DNA of 64,000 bases from Phanerodontia chrysosporium (Eukaryota > Basidiomycota > Agaricomycetes > Polyporales > Phanerochaetaceae). The stretch covers positions 310,001 to 374,000 of the forward strand of contig MJGA01000010.1 of NCBI GenBank assembly GCA_001910725.1. Reading direction: 5' to 3'. Below the pieces are notes generated by a model that did not search any database, was not told the origin of the DNA, and worked only from the letters and a program-made list of their open reading frames with translations. How positions within the stretch are numbered: position 1 is the stretch's first letter; every line of letters starts with the position of its first letter. Below are positions 46,401 through 58,150 of the stretch, piece by piece. Position numbers and translations under genes: made by a program.

Positions 46401-47610
46401 GAGAATAGACGTTTCTGCGATAGGGCGAATGCGGTCAGCGCAGTAGGCTATTATGCTTTCGAGGAAGCAGAAGCCTGCAGGGATCGTACGTGCCTGGTGA
46501 CGCTCGATGAATTCCCTTGGCTCGAGTGCTGCAGCGGCCTCCAGTTGAGACGCAGGGCGACCCGGCGGCTCCACCTCTCGCAAGGGAGTGCGCAACGCGG
46601 TGCCCTTGGCCGATCGCGTTCCACAGGGGCCAGGATGTCTTATTCAAGGGCGGATGCAAGCCAGCCCGCGTGCGCCTGAAGACGACCGTGCGCGACGATC
46701 GACGTGCCTCGCAGGAGCTATCAGGCCCCGCCGCCAGGCTAAACGCAAAGTGGGTGCGCGCACAGGGGCTGTGCGCGCCGCGGCGTGGTGCTCGGGAGAG
46801 CTCGGTGCCGGCGACTGCGGTCTGGGCCCAGCTGCTGCGTTGGGGGCACCGCAGCAGTCGGTCGTGCGCCACGTCGGCAGTGTCAATGCTGCTGATTTTG
46901 CAAGGGCGGGCGAACATGGCGAAGAGGCCGAACGGCCGACGTTTGTTTCCTCTCGTGGGCCGTGCTCCTGCGGGATATTAGCTAATGCAGGACCCCGGGA
47001 ACCGTGTTGCGCTCAGGATCGCCGTCGGCGACCGTGCCACGTCTTTTAGGTCAGAGTCGAGACGACTGGCTGGCTGTCGTCAGTAGAAGGTGGTGCGTTC
47101 TTCGGCGCAAAGAATGGAGAAGAAGAATACGACTCAATCGCAGAAGAAAAGCCAGCGGAACTGCGGCTTCACGACCTTTCAGGAAGGCGGGACTCGGTGC
47201 TTCTAGCTCAGGGTTTCGCGAGCCGAGACTGCTGACGTTCGACGCTGGAAGTGTTGTTGATGAGCGCACAGGATGCGATGTAGTAGTCAGGAGACGTACG
47301 AGGAATGTGAGATGATTTACAGTTTCAGTCAGAAATAGAGAGTTCCGATCGAACTGTGGGAGAGTGACCAACCGCGATGATGAACGACTAGTAGTGACAG
47401 CGGGCGCAGGGCAAAGAGCGAGAATTTAGGGGTTAAACGAGATATTTCATTGACGAGTAGCATCGAGTGCTGTACTAGGTGTGTGCATTCAGGTTGTAGA
47501 GCATGCATTGTGGGCTCGCGACCTGCCCTCCTGCGCTTTCAGCTAGCATACTCCGCAGTTGCGGCAGAGGGGCGGGGCGGCTGTATGTGCATGCGGAAGC
47601 ACGACTCTCA
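43449..47610. other. GC-rich gap of over 4 kb
   Basis: No gene is supported. Blocks at about 43730-44330, 45400-46330 and 46540-47050 are very GC-rich and show long overlapping open frames on both strands (for example 45282-46103 minus against 45532-46395 plus). Their translations are Arg/Ala/Cys-rich and motif-free, so I treat them as compositional. A (cgtg)n microsatellite lies near 45541-45562. The intervening parts (44640-45250, 46380-46500) are more AT-rich and empty. Confidence 0.4.
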
Positions 47611-47810
47611 TCAGGCTGCTGCCTCCTGTGAGGAAATCTCTCGCTGACTACAACCACGCATGTACTCACCTCTGGCACGTTCGCTTTCTCCTCTAGTTCC
47701 AACCTTGGTGCTGGTCCTTGGTTCCCAGTTTTCGAGTTCGGGTGCTTTGGCTTGTAGTAGACACCCAGATTTTTGAGCCTCGACCGTTTATAGGCAGAAA
47801 CTCTTGGCAT
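47611..47810 (-). CDS. Possible small spliced ORF, unknown
   Basis: The frame MPRVSAYKRSRLKNLGVYYK continues Lys/Asn/Pro-rich to NVPE (47670-47810). It is followed by a textbook donor (gtgagt) and, 44 nt on, an acceptor (cacag) leading to EAAA and a stop (47611-47625), 51 residues in all. I do not recognise it. The good splice signals and basic N-terminus are the only support; it could equally be chance or the first exons of something longer. Confidence 0.2.
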
Positions 47811-49166
47811 GCTCGCCAGGAGTAGACCTGATAGCTAGAGTACCTTGTGGGGACAGTGCAAGCCCGCTGGTCGAGCTACGTGCGCCAACGCGAGTATCCG
47901 GGGTCCCGACAACGGCACGCCGGCATGGCAAACCTTAAGGTATGGTTGGGCCGCTGACTAGGGGCGGTTTACGGAGACCGTAACAAGGCGGACGTGGCGC
48001 GCATGTGTCGACACACGTCTGAAGGGTATTCGCGCTGTCGACCATGCGGACGGGACAGTGACGCAGCCGGAGGCCGGTTGCGGAGAGCGACGGTGCCGAT
48101 CCGATGGTGGTGCGGGATTTCGGAGCGGGCAGCACTGGTCGTCGCGGCGGTGTGCAGCGAGGGCACGGAAAAGGAAGCGGTGCGTGGAGGAGGCAGCGTG
48201 CGTGGGAGCGGCGGGGGCGAGGGATGCGGGATCTTCGTGCACGTCGCGGTCGTGCGTGGTGTGACGCTCTGCGACGTAAAAATACGAGACGAACAGCGTG
48301 GGTGTGGATTGGGCGGCGGTGCAATCAAACACGCTTGGGGAGGAGCGAGAAGACGACGGGTGTGGGCGGTAGCGCCTGGGTTGCATGTGGACCGTTGAGG
48401 CACATGTGTTGAGAGTCCCTGGTAGCGACGGCGTCGTTTACCCACCCTGCAGGCAGCCGTCGGTGTCGTTCTTGTTGGTTTGCTCTCACTCGCCTCGCCT
48501 CGCCTCTCGCATCACAGATTCTGAAAGGGACTGGCATTTACGGACGTCGACGGGCAAGAGCAAGGTAAGGTTGCGATCGCATCCGAGGGAGCATATGGGC
48601 CGTGGCTGATGAGTGCAATCTAACCGTGTGGGTGTCATGCTGCTGGCTGGCCCTGCGCTTATCCCTTTACCGCCCCCAATTCAACCTCCGCTCCTCACCA
48701 GCTTTGTCTTTCCCCGTCATCTGCCTCCCTCCCACAGGGCCCTGCCCTCGTCCACGACAGCGACAACGACGACGACGTCCCCCAGGTGACACTCAGAGTC
48801 GTGTTGCAAAGCCGCCAGGCATTTGAACGCAGCAAAGCTAGTCGACGACCACCTCCCTCCCCCACTGGTCGCCTCCCACCTCTCTCTCTGGTTCGAGTCA
48901 GGTCGTCCTACCCTCCAACCTCTTTCGTCCCTCTTCCGGCCTCTCCGCACGAGCACACACACCCGCGCATGCATATCCTCGCCTAATCTCGTACAGCACC
49001 CCCGCCCACTCTCTTCTCGCCCTCTACGACGCTCCCGCATCGCCTCTCGTATCCCGGAGATCAGAGAATCCGTCCTCCGCTTTCCGCTTTTCCATCCAAC
49101 TACCTCTCTTGCATCTCCTCAAGTGTCTCTCTCCGCTTTCGACGTCCGTAGCTCGCAAGGTCCACC
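47811..49166. other. Gap and CT-rich leader upstream of the kinase gene
   Basis: From about 48660 to 49166 the plus strand is strongly pyrimidine-rich (runs such as ctccctcccacagg and ctctttcgtccctcttccgg), as is common in promoters and leaders of highly expressed basidiomycete genes. The rest (47811-48600) shows no gene. Confidence 0.4.
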
Positions 49167-52100
49167 ATGTTGCAGTACTCGGTCCAGCTTCCGCCTCTCT
49201 CCCTCACGTCCTCCAAGCCCAAGGCCCGCAAGGCCATGCCCTCCGCCGCCGCCGCCCAGCCGCCACCGACCGACGTATCGCATGACCAGAACCCCACGGT
49301 GACCAGGCGCACCAGCACTGTGCGCTCGCGCCCTTCGCTCAGCTCGGGCCCAGCCTACGGCCATTCCATTCCACTGGCGATCTCGACGGCCTTCCCGCCG
49401 CCACCGCAGACCTCGCAGATGGCCGATCGCCCGTCTCCGACCTCGCCGTCCCCATCAGTGCCGTCTTCGTCCTTATCGTCGCCCTCGCTCCCGCCGACGC
49501 CCAGCCTGGGATCTGCCTTCCCGTTCCCGCAGCAGTTCCTCAACGCTCCGTCACCACGGTTGACGTCGGCTCAGCTGTCCAAGCCGTCGACGAGGTCGCC
49601 GTTCGTCCAGAACGCATCGCTACCGTCAGCACCTGTACCTGTGCCCGGCACACGCTCTCCCCGATCACCGAAGGCGGCGCCTCTGTCCTACTCAGCATTG
49701 CCGTCTCCGGGACTGCCGTCGCCCTCGTTGGCCCAGTCGACCTTCAGCGCAACGAACTCGTACTACGAGCGCACTGCCTCGATGGCGTCTAGCACGCGGT
49801 CGTCATTCTCGTCTAGCGCGATTGACGTCTTGGCGCCTGGTGACATCCTTGGCGACGGGCTTGAGCTGCAGGGTGAGATCGTACGGCGGGTGCCGATTGG
49901 CGAGAGCAAGGAAGAGGTGCTTGCGAACGCCTTCGAGGTCGTTCGTCGGTTGGGTGCAGGGAGCTATGCGGTCGTGTACCTTGTGCGCGAGGTGCTCCGC
50001 ATGGGAGACTGTGAAGAGGATACCAGGGATTGTGAAAGCGATGGTGCGGATCTCGACATGAGTATGGATGGACATGACAGAGATGTCGCTTGCGTTCGGA
50101 AGGAGAAGAACGGTCGTGTGTATGGCAAGGAGTATGCAGTCAAGTTGCTCAGCAAGGCGAATCTGGATGAGGAAGCACTGAGTGCTCAGTTGTTCGAGGT
50201 ATGTCCGCCACTCTGATCGTCTTCGTCAGAGTCTCATGTATATGTCAGGCTACGATTCACCAGTCTCTCCCGCCACATCCGAACATTGTCACTCTGCATC
50301 GCACGCTCGAGACACAGTCGTATCTTCTGCTGCTTCTCGAGTTCGTTCCAGGCGAAGACCTCTTTTATTTCTTGGAGCAATCGCGCGATCATTATGACCC
50401 GTCGTCCCCATGTCTCCCGCCTGCGCCTCTGTCGCCCTCTACTCCCGCTGGAGGATTGCCGTCGACGCCGCCGTCGGACTCTGACTGCTCGATCTCGTCG
50501 GAGTCGACCGCCCGCACACCGCCGACACCATCTCTGCTGGCGACGATGTCCCCGAGCAAGCTTCTCTCGCGGACGCGGCTCAAGCTCATCGCCAGCATGT
50601 TCAAGCAGATGTGTGATGCGGTCGCGGCATGCCACGAGCGCGGCGTCTTCCATCGTGACATCAAGCCCGAGAACTTCATCGTCACCGATGGCTTCCTCGA
50701 GGTGCGCTCGCGGGACCTGGTGGGAAGGAGGAGGTCAGGAAGGAGAGGAGGGTTGTTGTGAAGTTGACGGACTTCGGTCTTAGCACTACCGACGTGCACT
50801 CAGCAGACATGGACTGTGGAAGCGCCCCCTACATGAGTTATGGTGAGTGCTCTTTCCCATAACATCCCATTCGGTGCACCTGACAATCTCTCCCAGAATG
50901 CCGGAATAATATTCACCCTACTTATATGCCCCGTGCGGCCGACGTCTGGTCACTCGGTATTGTTCTCATCAATATGTGAGTTTACAGGGTGGGTATGTGC
51001 GCTCTTCGAGGCGCATATACCCACCCATTTGTACGTATGGGATCTGTGCTCATATCTATGGCAGGTTGTACCACTACAACCCGTGGACAGATACCACCGT
51101 CGGCGTCTGCCCCTCGTTCGCGCTCTTCCAGCAGAGCCCGGTGTCGTTCTTCACCAACCGGTTCGCTGGCATGACCCAACCCGTTGCCGAGTTCCTTGCC
51201 ACGAAGGTCTTCTGCATCCTGTCGGACCCAACGGACGACTCGCCGCGCGTTGGTGCGAAGGAGTTTGGACAGTGGATTCAGAACCTGCCCGATCTCCTTG
51301 CGCCGCCTCTCCGCCCTGGCAGCGGCCACACCCACAGTCGCTCCGCCAGCTTCTCCGTCAACCTCGCAGAAGTGCCGGGACACAGGCTTGCGTCAATCCC
51401 GCACTCGCGCCGTCCGAGCCTGCGGTCAGCAGCAGGGTCACGGACGCCAAGCGTGCTTGCGGCACAGCGGGCAAGCTTGGTGGCCAACATCAGCCGCCAG
51501 CCGAGCTTGCAAGCGTTCCAGGAGACGGAGCACGAGCACCACGACGCCGTCGCCAACATCGGCCTGGGTCTCGGCATGCTCCCGCCGCTGCCCGATCACG
51601 AGGTCGAGGAGGCGAACGAGGAGGAGCACCAGGAGGAGCCGAACTCGCGCAGCGCGTCGACTCAGAAGAGGCGCAAGCGCGGTGCTCGCAAGGGCAAGAA
51701 GGAGGCTGCCGCTGCGGTTCAGGCCGCTCCTGTCCAACCGGTCGACGACACCCTGTCGACACTGGCCAGTGCAGCCAGGCGCTCGCGAGGGAGCTCAGCA
51801 AGACCTCGAAGCGCGCGAGCGGCTCCGGCACCTCTGTCCTCGGTGTGGGTTCGACGTTCAACACCGCCGACGTGCAGGCCGAGCCGACGCCAGCTCCGGC
51901 GCCCGCTCCAGCTCCAGCTCCCGCTATCGTCAAGAAGCCCTCGAAGTGGAAGCTCAGCTTCGGCAAGAGTTCGAGCAACAGTGGGTCCAACGCGTCGAAT
52001 CTTGCCAACGTCAAGGAAGAGCAAGACTCCAAGGCGTCCACTACCGCGAGCAAGGCGGCGAGCCTGATCATGGGTCTCAACGCACCGCAGCCACCGTCGT

Positions 52101-53090
52101 CCGCACAGTCGAAAGCAAACACCGGGTCATCGCATCCCTATTCGCACGCTGGCCCATCGGCACCGTCCGCTTCGTCCGCATCATTCGTCTCGCATGCCAC
52201 CTCTCGGTATGCTGCTTCAGCGAACTCGAGCGTCGTTTCGCTGGACGATCCCGCCTGGAACCGTGGGCGCCGCCACCGAGGCGCCATCAACGGAGCCGGC
52301 GAGAGAGACGTAGGTATGTGGGGAGCGTCGACTGTGAGTGCCTTTGCCAATAGCGGACATGGACCAACAAGTAACGGACCTTGCCCCCAACCCGGACGCC
52401 AGCAACGCGGCCTGTCGCCTGCCTCCGCGAGCCAGATTTCTGTCGTCTCTGCCTCTACCGCCTCGACGAACTGGCGCAGCTCGATTGCCAGCAGCAGCGC
52501 GGCGACGTCGACGTCCGCATTCACCCGGTACAGCAACGGGAGCGCCAGGAGCGTCTCGACTGCCGCGACGTCCGTCTCCAACACGAGCTGGCGCAGCGCC
52601 GGCGGGAAGAGCGCAGTCAGCAACGCCAGTGGTGCCACCAGCGCGTCCAGCCGCAGGGATCCCCGGCTGCCTCCGAACGTCAAGAGTAAGTGTCACGTCT
52701 GTCGTTATCGGTGTCACTATCTAACGGCGGATGCAGTGGTCCTGGGCGAGCCCTGGGAACTGTCCGAGCTCCCGCGGCAGATGTACCCCGATCCGGACAA
52801 GGTGCAGTTCAGCTCCCCGCCTACACGCAAGCGTGCGCAGAAGCCGAAGAACTCGAACCTCGACACGATCTCCGAGCGGCCGGGCCCGTACCCGCAGCAG
52901 CACTCCAGCAGCATCCGCCCGCGACGCAGGCCCCGCGCGCATGGACGCGTCGACGAGCACAACGGACCTGAGCCACGCCGGTGGCGACGCCGACGCCGAG
53001 GACGCTTCTGGCAGCGCGTCGTCGCCGCGCAAGGTACAGAAGGGCCAGATCAACGCGCTCGCGAAGATGCTGTCTGCCCTGCGGCGGTAG
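49167..53090 (+). CDS. SKS1/Ran1-like serine/threonine kinase, frame breaks
   Basis: Related to yeast Sks1/Vhs1 and fission yeast Ran1 kinases, which act in nutrient and cell-cycle signalling. Residues 1-~220 are Pro/Ser-rich. The kinase domain begins EVVRRLGAGSYAVVYLVREV and KEYAVKLLSKA, then HPNIVTLHRTLETQSYLLLL, FVPGEDLFYFLEQSRDHY, a Ser/Pro-rich insert, the catalytic loop GVFHRDIKPENFIVTDGFLE, KLTDFGLSTTD, CGSAPYMSYECR and ADVWSLGIVLINMLYHYNPW. Exon joins before 51080 are clean GT-AG. The long tail is low-complexity, with a PAPAPAPAPAPA run near 51895-51930, and ends KGQINALAKMLSALRR at 53090. The frame must shift by one base at about 51768-51775 (LASA to SQALARELSK), and again around 52925-52965 to reach that C-terminus. 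All kinase motifs are intact and would be encoded normally. Confidence 0.82.
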
Positions 53091-54134
53091 GGCTTCCTGG
53101 CTTGTGGTTTGCTCACGCTTTCGTGTTGTGCGCACGGCTCTCAGGGTGTAGTACCTAGTACGGCTCGCGTACGTACACGGCACTCATATTCCGGCTTTTC
53201 TTCCTCATCAATACCATCCGCTTCTCCGTAATCTGCTCTATGGCGAATCCCCTCAACTTGCCCCTCTTCCCTCCATCACTCCCAACCCCACTCAGGTCTT
53301 TCTGGTCGTCCTTGTCCGCATGTGCTGAGCAAATCGTGTCTGTCGTACACTCCTCGTCCTTAACTTACTTGCTTTCTGGATCCCACGGACTGCAGCCTTC
53401 TTATACACATACGCCCAATCCAATCCCACTATATCGCAAGCTTTTTCTTTCTTCCCTCCCCCATCGCATACACCCACAATTATTGTTCCCCCTTTGTCTT
53501 TCACAGTTGGTACTGGTACTGATCGTTCTCCACCCACCGCACTGGCCCTCCCTTGTCGTAGATGGGCCCGCCCGCCAATCCTTTCCATTTCCCGGTTTTT
53601 TCCCCCTCCAACCCGCCGTGCTTTCCCCAAATCCCCCTTCCCGCCTTTGTATCAACGCATCTCGGATGTACGACCAATCGACCTCCGTTCGTCCCTCACC
53701 TCCTGTGTACCATGTAAAGCACGGCGGCCGTTCGCCGCTGTGCGTGTACGTTGTATCAACAGCTTGTGCATCTATTGTCAGAGCAGATTCATGTGAGTGT
53801 CAGTCGCGTGCTCTTTTCGTCTATGTGAGACGTAGCGAAGGCGGGAAAACTTTCTGCGTGAGACGAGAAAAAGAGACATGCGTGCGAGTCCTTGTGATAC
53901 AGCGAAGATTACATTGCAGATGTTCTGACAGACAGGTATAAATATGGTGCGTGTGCGTTGTAAATTGAAAGTGATGTCTTCGGGTCTCCGAGCGGTTGAG
54001 CCTTAAATGCGATCTGGTAGGAAGAAGCAGATTGAGTTTAGAGACAGCTTCTTGCGATGGGGGCAGGGCGCACACATTGTTGATTGGTCCTCCTGTCTGA
54101 CACGGCACTGCCGTGTGCATGAAGCGCGCCGCCT
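53091..54134. other. Convergent gap, kinase to cyclin
   Basis: Holds the 3' regions of two convergent genes. The part 53230-53700 is pyrimidine-rich on the plus strand. The frame 53240-53941 has no recognisable motif. No other gene is seen. Confidence 0.45.
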
Positions 54135-55393
54135 TTAACTGCTGCCCGAGTCACGCGTGCCCTGCGAGTGGGACTGCTGGAACGCGGCGTAGGCCATGTT
54201 CTGCTCGACGGTCGGCGGGCGCGGGGGCTCCTGGGGGACGCTCGCGGCGTCGACGAGGATGGTCGAGGCGGCGGGGCGCGGCGGGCTGCCGAGCGCGGGC
54301 GGCGTCGCGGGGCGCGAGGGCGCGACCTCGTAGTCCATCTCGCTGTCGGAGCTGATGCTGCTCTCGCTCTCGGAGCCGACGATGATGTACGCGCCGCGGC
54401 TGTGCGTGCGCACGAGGCTCGCGTAGTACTCCTGCAGGACCTCGCGCGTGCACTGGGGCGCGCACACGCGGGGGCATAAGCATCGGGCGTGCGGGCGTGC
54501 GGGCGGCGCGCGGGACGCACCGTGAGGGACCAGTCGATCATACGCAGGAACTCGCGCTCGAGCATGTTGAGCTCGCCGACGGGGATGCCGCCGACGCGGG
54601 CGTAGACGCTGTTCGTGCAGAAGGCGTCGCAGAGGGCCTTGCTGGAGACGGCGATGGCGGTGATGACGAATCGGTGGCAGGTGAGCGAGGAGAGGGTGAA
54701 GGACGGGAAACGTGCGCATATTTGATCGATGTAATGGAGCGTGATTAGCAGGCAGGATCGCTGTCGGCGGCGACGCACGTTCAGCACGTGCAGCACGGCG
54801 GGCGAGGGCGACGCCGAGGACGACAGAAGCGGGGGGGAGGGCTCACCTCTGCCTTTGTAAACCGTACTATACGACGCAGGTAGTCTATGATGGAGATGCC
54901 GGGCGCGGAGCGGGAGTGGAAGCGAGTGAGGCCTTCACTGTGGAGAGTGGAGAGGCGATTCAGCGTGTGAGCAACACGAACGCGTGCGACGGGAGAGACA
55001 GAGTTCGTGCGCACGGGGAGAGTGGTATTCTGTCATTATGGGCCGTGAGACGTTCCATCATGTCGGCTGCACGGGGGCAAGGGGAAAAAACGGTGAGGAA
55101 ATTGGCGGCGAAAATGAGGCAGGAGACGCACCGATGAGCTGGACGAGGACATCTATGTCGACGTCCTCAAAGTTTGGGGGCAAGCTGACCCTCTCTGGTG
55201 GGTCCATGCACCCATCGCAGTCGACCGTGCACGAGAGTCCGACGACGCCTGGCGGCCAACGCCCGTTTCCGACTCCAGTCGCCAGCCCGGCGCTTCTGCC
55301 CACGCCCGACATGGGTGACGCATCACCCACGTGCCCTGATCTCCGCCCCAGGCTCAGGCCCAGGCGTCTTCCTCCCCGCTTCGCGCCGCACAC
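54135..55393 (-). CDS. PCL/PHO80-type cyclin
   Basis: Pho80/Pcl cyclins activate the Pho85 kinase in phosphate signalling, morphogenesis and G1 control. Exons 55132-55393, 55015-55066, 54847-54937, 54521-54760 and 54135-54452 (minus) give an error-free 320-residue frame. The cyclin box reads LPPNFEDVDIDVLVQLIADM, ERLTAHNDRIPLS, LTRFHSRSAPGISIIDYLRR, CLLITLHYIDQICARFPSF, LTCHRFVITAIAVSSKALCD, CTNSVYARVGGIPVGELNML and EREFLRMIDWSLT, the characteristic Pcl pattern. Residues 215-320 are a Ser/Pro/acidic tail. The ATG at 55393 gives about 60 extra N-terminal residues of low complexity; an internal start is possible. Which Pcl subgroup it belongs to cannot be decided here. Confidence 0.87.
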
Positions 55394-55533
55394 GCCTGTA
55401 CAGTTCCATCAGCGCTCTTTGAACCTTATTTTGGTCCCTGCCACTCGCCCATTGCTGACATAATCAATATCGGATTCCCGCTGCTCACTGACCCGTCCGC
55501 CCTCACCGTCGACCACGCTCCCTTCCAGTCGCC
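55394..55533. promoter_or_regulatory. Divergent promoter, cyclin and uL11
   Basis: Only 140 bp separate the cyclin and ribosomal-protein start codons, if the cyclin starts at 55393. No obvious TATA box is present, as is common for ribosomal protein genes. Confidence 0.45.
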
Positions 55534-56212
55534 ATGGCCCCCAAATTCGTGCGTGTTCTGCGCTGCTGTCCTTGCTGCCATCTCGCTGACCTCGCAATGC
55601 CGAAACTAGGACCCGAATGAAGTCAAGATCATCTACCTGAGGGCGACCGGTGGTGAGGTCGGTGCCTCCTCTGCCCTTGCCCCCAAAATTGGTCCTCTGG
55701 GTCTCGTACGTGCTTTCGTTCTCCTTCGGACCAAGAATGCAGCGTCTCATACTGTCACCTTGCTCGTACACAGTCGCCGAAGAAGGTCGGTGAAGATATC
55801 GCAAAGGCGACCGGCGCATGGAAGGGTCTCCGCGTCACCGTCCAGCTGACCATCCAAAACCGTCAAGCCAAGGTTGACGTTGTCCCCTCCGCCTCTTCGC
55901 TCGTCATCAAGGCCCTCAAGGGTACGTCCGCCCGACCTGAAAACTTGATTTTCTCCACTCACATCTCGCGCAGAGCCCCCACGCGACCGCAAGAAGGAGA
56001 AGAACATCAAGCACAACGGCAACGTCACCCTCGACGAGATCTTCGACATTGCCCGCACGATGCGGTCAAAGTCCCTCGCCAAGAACCTTGCCAACGGCGC
56101 CAAGGAGATCCTCGGCACCGCGCAGTCCATCGGCTGCACTGTCGACGGCCAGCCCCCCCACGATATCATCGAGGCCATCACCGCCGGTGAGATCGAGGTG
56201 CCAGATGAGTAA
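55534..56212 (+). CDS. rpl12: 60S ribosomal protein L12 (uL11)
   Basis: Cytosolic uL11 binds the GTPase-associated centre of 25S rRNA at the base of the P-stalk. Exons 55534-55548, 55610-55705, 55774-55921 and 55974-56212 give exactly 165 residues, the normal eukaryotic length. It begins [20 protein letters not shown], continues [40 protein letters not shown] and [20 protein letters not shown], and ends [12 protein letters not shown]. The first exon encodes only five residues, typical of fungal ribosomal protein genes. No frame errors. Confidence 0.97.
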
Positions 56213-57295
56213 ACGGCGGGCGACGGCATTCGGACTGGGCTGCTTTCGTTTGTTGTATTTCATTCTCACTCTGCATTCTCTGGCACTATCTATCATGACC
56301 TCCGCTGCGTTGTAAGACTAGGAAGCTGGCTATCGACTTAATAGCGACTCACGGCGGCCATGGTCGACGGGAATATGAATCGTGAGAACTGCCGCAAGAA
56401 GCCGCCATTCCGAGTCGAAAATCCAAGGTGCATCGATCCGCCATGGATACCTGCGATGCCTGCCAGTCTCCGATAATCGCCACCTCGGCTTATGTTGCAG
56501 CAGGCAGCCGCGTTTGACAGATGAAGTCAGCAGAAAGACAGTGTGCTAATGGCTCAGAGCTGCTTCTGTGAATTGCTGTCGCGCTCGGAGTGTCCTGGGC
56601 GCCGAGTGCAACGGCTGACTTGGTCATATCTATCAAGGCGCAGTCGCGGGCTGCTGCAGTCCTGCGCTCTGTGTGAAACAATGTTCGGGGTCGGCCTGTA
56701 TGCGCGTCGACCGATCCGCAGGCTGGTGTCAATGTATGCGCATCTTGTGCGCCCTGCATAGATACTTGTGCACTGCAGACGCTCATGCTTGCTCATCCCA
56801 GCGTCCTATCAGTATGGATGCGGGCGCTGGAAAGTTTGTCTGCTTGCTTTCTTGAGGAGACGAGAAGGATTAGGCAGGCTACCCGACCGGTCGGCAGCGC
56901 TGACTTGGTGTAGTCGTATCACTTCACACAGAGCTTACGTGTGGTCGTAAGCATAGGAACGAGGTGAATGGGCATTGTCCAATCGCTGTCAAGTGCAATA
57001 AATTCTAAATGAGGGCCCACACTGGTAGCCAATCGCACAGCGCACTGCCCAAACCCTTGTCAAAACGGCTTATGGTTACGATGGACGAACTTACTCAGTT
57101 GCCATAAAAGGCGTCAGCGCCCATAGTAAGCAGAATTGACACATCCACCGCCCAGCTGACTGTGGGTCTTTGCATCACCCAAGTTAGCACGACACACATC
57201 GATGCAGCTTGGAACATTGCCGCGGACAGCGCGACGAGGTCTATTCTCGAACGTTCACCACAGCGTGGACCAATGATTGCGCTATCGTGGGGGCA
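56213..57295. other. Gap upstream of the GST gene
   Basis: About 1.1 kb with no gene recognised. A CCAAT word lies near 57269 (gaccaatga). Confidence 0.45.
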
Positions 57296-57301
57296 TATAT
57301 A
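57296..57301 (+). promoter_or_regulatory. TATA box of the GST gene
   Basis: TATATA (in gcatatatagcg) about 81-86 nt before the ATG at 57382, with a CCAAT word some 25 nt further upstream. Confidence 0.5.
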
Positions 57302-57381
57302 GCGCAGCGTCGGGCCCTATGCACCATCACCCACACTCCCCCACCTCCACCACGTCCACCTCCAGCAGACTCCTCGCCAGC

Positions 57382-58150
57382 ATGGTTCTCAAGCTGTACG
57401 GCAACCCGATGTCGACATGCACGAAGCGTGTCGCGACGGTGCTGCACGAGAAGGGCGTGCCCTTCGAGCTCGTGTCCGTCGACTTTGCGAAGGGCGAGCA
57501 CAAGAGCGCCGCGTTCGTCGCGCACCAGCCGTTCGGGCAGGTCCCGTACATCGACGACGACGGCTTCGTGCTCTTCGAGAGCCGCGCGATCGCGCGCTAC
57601 ATCGCGCTCAAGTACCGCGCGCAGGGCACGCCGCTCGTCCCCGACCCGGCGGACCTCCGCGCGACGGCGCTCTTCGAGCAGGCCGTGAGCATCGAGAACA
57701 GCAACTTTGACGTCTATGCGAGCGGCCTCGCCGCCGAGAAGGTGTTCAAGCCGTGAGTTCGCCCTGTGTGCGGTGGTCGTTTCTCGTGCGCTTGTGCTGA
57801 CGGCGCGGGCACAGGATGCGTGGCGGCACCACGAACCAGGCACACGTCGAGTTCCTCGCGGCGACGCTCGACGCGAAGCTCGACGGCTATGAGCGGATCC
57901 TGTCGAAGCAGAAGTACCTCGCGGGCGACGAGATCACCCTCGCCGACCTCTTCCATCTGCCGTACGGCGCGATGCTCAAGCAGCTCGACTACAACTACCT
58001 CGAGGACGCCGCGAAGAGGCCGAATGTCGCTAGGTGTGTACTTTCAGTGCATATATGCGGTGTCGATAATGCTGACCTGCTCTGCTCAGGTGGTGGAAGG
58101 ACATTACGTCGCGTCCCTCTTGGCAGGCTGTCAAGGACAAGGTCCAGTAA
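57382..58150 (+). CDS. Glutathione S-transferase, phi-like
   Basis: Conjugates glutathione to electrophiles in detoxification, in the cytosol. Exons 57382-57752, 57815-58033 and 58090-58150 give 216 residues without error. The N-terminal thioredoxin-like domain has KLYGNPMSTCTKRVATVLHE (active-site Ser/Thr region near residues 11-13), PFGQVPYIDDDG with the cis-Pro of the QVPY motif, and the glutathione-binding FESRAIARYIALKY. The C-terminal helical domain has AHVEFLAATLDAKLDGYERI, YLAGDEITLADLFHLPYGAM and a final SRPSWQAVKDKVQ. The ESRAIARY and LADLFHLPYG pattern points to the fungal GSTs closest to plant phi class; class assignment is moderate. Confidence 0.92.

Noticed and set aside
51184..52683. 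Long frames on both strands over the kinase tail (389 codons plus, 210 codons minus)
   Set aside because: Shadow frames of the low-complexity C-terminal region of the SKS1-like kinase; the kinase-domain and C-terminal motifs fix the true frames.
57241..57843. 200-codon minus-strand frame across the GST gene
   Set aside because: Antisense shadow of GST exon 1, Arg/Val-rich; the plus strand has complete GST motifs and splice sites.
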